Shown here one piece after another: positions 5,242 through 7,114 of a stretch of DNA of 7,114 nucleotides. Under the pieces are notes generated by a model that saw only the letters and a list, made by a program, of their open reading frames with translations, had not been told where the DNA came from and searched no databases. Position 1 is the stretch's first letter. Each line of letters starts with the position of its first letter. This DNA comes from Hadesarchaea archaeon (lineage in GTDB: Archaea > Hadarchaeota > Hadarchaeia > Hadarchaeales > Hadarchaeaceae): positions 1 to 7,114 of the forward strand of contig QMWE01000049.1 in the NCBI GenBank assembly GCA_003661465.1, given 5' to 3'. Position numbers and translations under genes: made by a program.

Positions 5242-6405
5242 TCAGCTCCCCCTCGCCATCTTTTTCACCATTCCAACCCCTCCCCCGCTTCCTCTGACTA
5301 TCAGCAGATCTCCGGCCCGGATCCTGGTACGGCGGGGCGGGTCGAAGATGTACCGTTTCCCGCGTTTTATCATCAGCACATAGGCCCCCATCGTTGTCCA
5401 GAGGTTCAGTTCCTTCAGAGATCTGCCCACGAACTTTGATCTCTCAGAAACGGTTTCCCTGCCGATCTGCTCGTCGGCCTCGGCTAAGGCCTGAACGAAG
5501 ACCGGGTGCAACTCAACGCCGCGGAGCACCACATCGACAATTGAATTGGCCGCGTTGGAGATCTGCTCTATGGCTCTGACCACCCGCAGGAGGTTGCTCA
5601 GCGTGATGACATCTTTTTCGTGTCTCGCGGCCCTTAGGACGGATATCCAGAGCCTTGAGCTGAGTTTTTCGAATTTTTCGTTTATCTCCCTGACTTCCTC
5701 AGCGATCTCGCGTGAACCGAAAAGTATGGATGAGTACCCCATATCCACCATCAAACTGCTGAGGTCCCGCATTTCGGCTAAACATTTTCTGATCGAAGGC
5801 AATCCATCTCTCGGGGTCCAGCTTTCCTTGGAGGGACCGGCCATCCCACATAGCATCGTGATGCCATCAGGGGGCCCCTTGACGATCAAGGTGTCTCCCG
5901 AGAGGACAAAAGATTCACGCGTGACCGGAATGATCCACTCTCCTCTGCGCTTTATGGCGAGGACGGAGACTCCTATGCTGGAAGCCAGTTTAAGATCACA
6001 CAATTTTTTGTCCCTGATGGTAGAGATATTCCTAATCTTGATGCTGGCGATCTTTTCATCCGAGACCCTGAAGGCGTCTTGGACCACCGGATGTATCCTG
6101 GCCCTGCTCCTGACCAGATCGGCGATGTCTCCAGTTGCGTTTGATATGGATTCCGCGGCGCTCGCCACCTGGAGGATGCCGGTTATCTTTCTGGCCTCGT
6201 GGACATTCCGCGTCACGACTGCGGCTATCGTCCTGATTTGATACATCAGCTCGTCCATTTTGGCTTCCAGTTCATGCACGCGCTCTGCCAATTCCCTGTT
6301 TTTCAACAGTACAGACGCATAGGCCAGATCTATCATGAGGTCCGATACGTTTTTCATCTCCGTGAGGAGTTCCCGCACGCTTTTTGGTTTGAATACTTCC
6401 ACCAT
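5242..6405 (-). CDS. Tandem PhoU-TrkA_C protein, probable cation transporter regulator
   Basis: The 387-residue product consists of two copies of the same module. Copy 1 has a PhoU-like helical domain (about residues 10-112) and a TrkA_C (RCK-C) domain (about 117-180). Copy 2 has PhoU-like (about 204-307) and TrkA_C (about 312-375). Matching motifs are exactly 195 residues apart: Leu23-Met-x-Asp with Leu218-Met-Val-Asp, ISNA at 87-90 and 282-285, His105-Pro with His300-Pro, and Gly170-Asp-Thr-Leu-Ile-Val with Gly365-Asp-Leu-Leu-Ile-Val. TrkA_C domains bind small ligands at transporter and channel gates, and archaeal PhoU/TrkA_C proteins (COG3273, from memory) commonly neighbour MgtE-type permeases. 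There is no membrane segment, so it is probably a cytosolic gating partner of the MgtE proteins encoded just upstream. A GGAGTG site precedes its ATG by 7 bases. Confidence 0.88.
   Translation of the reverse strand: MVEVFKPKSVRELLTEMKNVSDLMIDLAYASVLLKNRELAERVHELEAKMDELMYQIRTIAAVVTRNVHEARKITGILQVASAAESISNATGDIADLVRSRARIHPVVQDAFRVSDEKIASIKIRNISTIRDKKLCDLKLASSIGVSVLAIKRRGEWIIPVTRESFVLSGDTLIVKGPPDGITMLCGMAGPSKESWTPRDGLPSIRKCLAEMRDLSSLMVDMGYSSILFGSREIAEEVREINEKFEKLSSRLWISVLRAARHEKDVITLSNLLRVVRAIEQISNAANSIVDVVLRGVELHPVFVQALAEADEQIGRETVSERSKFVGRSLKELNLWTTMGAYVLMIKRGKRYIFDPPRRTRIRAGDLLIVRGSGGGVGMVKKMARGS
5246..5252 (-). promoter_or_regulatory. Ribosome binding site for the TTG-started hypothetical gene
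   Basis: GGGGGAG on the minus strand, 4 bases before the TTG at 5241 and inside the end of the PhoU-TrkA_C gene. It is the main support for a TTG start directly after the upstream stop. Confidence 0.5.
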
Positions 6406-6409
6406 CTTG

Positions 6410-6970
6410 TCACACTCCTACTATTTTTATCGCCAGCATTAAACAGGTTACGCCCAGCACGTCACCTATCGATGTCAGTATGGGAATCACCACGTTGTCC
6501 GGGTCCAGCCCTCCCTTGAACGACACGAAAGCCGCAGCCGTGGTTATGAAGATGGTCAAAACGCTCAGGGTTATCCCGGCGATGAAAAATGCCAGCGTGA
6601 GGGAAAGTGAGCGAGCCATGGTTATGCCGGTCGCGCTGGATATCGCCAAGACGATGGCCCCCAGGACGGCATAGATGGCAAAGCTTGTTATGACGGTGGC
6701 CTCCACGTTTCCCTTCAGTACTTGCTGACCTCTCAGTCTTGGTTTCAGCGTGCCGATATGGAGGGCGGAGGTGAGCCTGGCCCCCAGGATGCTACCGAGG
6801 TTTCCCCCGATCCCGTTTATCAGAGGTATCATCATCAAGATCAATGGAATCTCGGATACTTCTGCCACGCTGGAGTTCAGGATGTATCCTGCGGCCAACG
6901 CTATGATGATTGCGGCGGTGAGGACGGGCAAGCTTTCGAGCACTATGCGTTTGATACGGTAGGCGACCAT
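6410..6970 (-). CDS. MgtE-type divalent cation permease, single membrane domain
   Basis: This 186-residue integral membrane protein corresponds to the transmembrane domain of MgtE/SLC41 Mg2+ transporters without the cytosolic N and CBS domains of bacterial MgtE. About five membrane helices are visible, near residues 13-32, 41-65, 91-112, 120-150 and 158-184. Family motifs are present: PLINGIGGNLGS (49-60) and GGLDPDNVVIPILTSIGD with the conserved Asp in the last helix region, corresponding to the pore aspartate zone of MgtE. It resembles the archaeal 'permease similar to cation transporters' group (COG1824, from memory). Its ATG follows the stop of the upstream MgtE gene with no gap and is preceded by GGTGAT. 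Mg2+ is the likely substrate; other divalent ions such as Co2+ or Zn2+ are possible. The PhoU-TrkA_C gene begins 4 bases after its stop. Confidence 0.9.
   Translation of the reverse strand: MVAYRIKRIVLESLPVLTAAIIIALAAGYILNSSVAEVSEIPLILMMIPLINGIGGNLGSILGARLTSALHIGTLKPRLRGQQVLKGNVEATVITSFAIYAVLGAIVLAISSATGITMARSLSLTLAFFIAGITLSVLTIFITTAAAFVSFKGGLDPDNVVIPILTSIGDVLGVTCLMLAIKIVGV
6413..6418 (-). promoter_or_regulatory. Ribosome binding site for the PhoU-TrkA_C gene
   Basis: Minus-strand GGAGTG, 7 bases before the ATG at 6405 and inside the last codons of the MgtE gene. It supports that start. Confidence 0.55.
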
Positions 6971-7114
6971 TCATATCACCAGGCTCACCGCTAGGAAAAT
7001 GCACAGAGTGGTCACGAAATCACCTACGGTCGCCATCAACGGCGCCGTGAGGTTGTCCGGGTCCAAGCCCCGCGTGAACGTGAAGATTGCTACAACGACG
7101 GTGAGCGACGATAG
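6971..7114 (-). CDS. Second MgtE-type permease, C-terminal end only
   Basis: The last 47 codons and TGA stop of a minus-strand gene that continues past the window edge. The readable part has a hydrophobic helix, TRGLDPDNLTAPLMATVGD, and a final helix ending in LAVSLVI. This aligns without gaps to the end of the complete MgtE protein next to it (GGLDPDN, then Pro and a Gly-Asp in the same spacing), so the two are paralogues in tandem. The conserved Asp of the last helix region is present here too. The stop TGA touches the ATG of the next gene. The two single-domain proteins may form a heterodimer, like the two MgtE domains fused in eukaryotic SLC41; this is inference. Confidence 0.85.
   Translation of the reverse strand, partial: LSSLTVVVAIFTFTRGLDPDNLTAPLMATVGDFVTTLCIFLAVSLVI
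6975..6980 (-). promoter_or_regulatory. Ribosome binding site for the complete MgtE gene
   Basis: Minus-strand GGTGAT, 4 bases before the ATG at 6970 and within the final codons of the upstream MgtE gene. This suggests coupled translation of the two permease subunits. Confidence 0.6.

Noticed and set aside
5546..6241. A 231-codon plus-strand frame opposite the PhoU-TrkA_C gene
   Set aside because: The minus-strand product has clear duplicated domains; the plus-strand translation is Ser/Leu-rich with no motif, as expected for an antisense shadow.
1..7114. CRISPR arrays, insertion sequences, tRNA or rRNA genes, toxin-antitoxin or defence genes
   Set aside because: No direct-repeat arrays, terminal inverted repeats, transposase motifs or tRNA-like T-loop motifs were seen by eye; all of the window is accounted for by core archaeal genes.

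Overview
The window is archaeal chromosome, most simply read as a euryarchaeal-type lineage; the exact phylum cannot be fixed from these genes alone. The marks are a GHMP-type shikimate kinase (the archaeal, non-bacterial form), translation factor aIF2-beta, a KEOPS Cgi121 subunit, a DUF424 protein, archaeal PhoU/TrkA_C and single-domain MgtE proteins, and Shine-Dalgarno motifs of the GGTG/GAGGTGA type. Coding density is very high, with repeated ATGA stop/start overlaps and several TTG starts. I see no mobile elements, CRISPR arrays, tRNA or rRNA genes.

Layout. (1) Positions 1-2925, plus strand: the end of a shikimate-pathway operon, with the tail of aroA (EPSP synthase), aroC (chorismate synthase), the archaeal shikimate kinase, and a fused protein carrying an AroQ-type chorismate mutase followed by an HTH-like segment and an ACT domain. 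Together these convert shikimate to prephenate, the branch to Phe and Tyr. (2) Positions 2930-4360, minus strand: an overlapping three-gene operon encoding an OB-fold/winged-helix protein resembling RPA32 or archaeal RPA-associated proteins, aIF2-beta, and DUF424. (3) Positions 4384-4953, plus strand: cgi121, a KEOPS (tRNA t6A modification) subunit, divergent from block 2 with only 23 bp between the start codons. (4) Positions 4936-7114, minus strand: a cation-transport operon with two adjacent half-size MgtE permeases (the first is cut by the window edge), a tandemly duplicated PhoU-TrkA_C regulatory protein, and a 101-residue protein I do not recognise.

The most interesting items are two. 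The chorismate mutase/HTH/ACT fusion looks like an enzyme joined to a ligand-sensing, possibly DNA-binding module and sits last in the aromatic operon. The cation module has a regulator made of two copies offset by exactly 195 residues beside two MgtE half-transporters, so that pairing of halves recurs in both permease and regulator. Blocks 1/2 and 3/4 end tail to tail with a 4-bp gap and an 18-bp overlap, leaving no separate terminator space.
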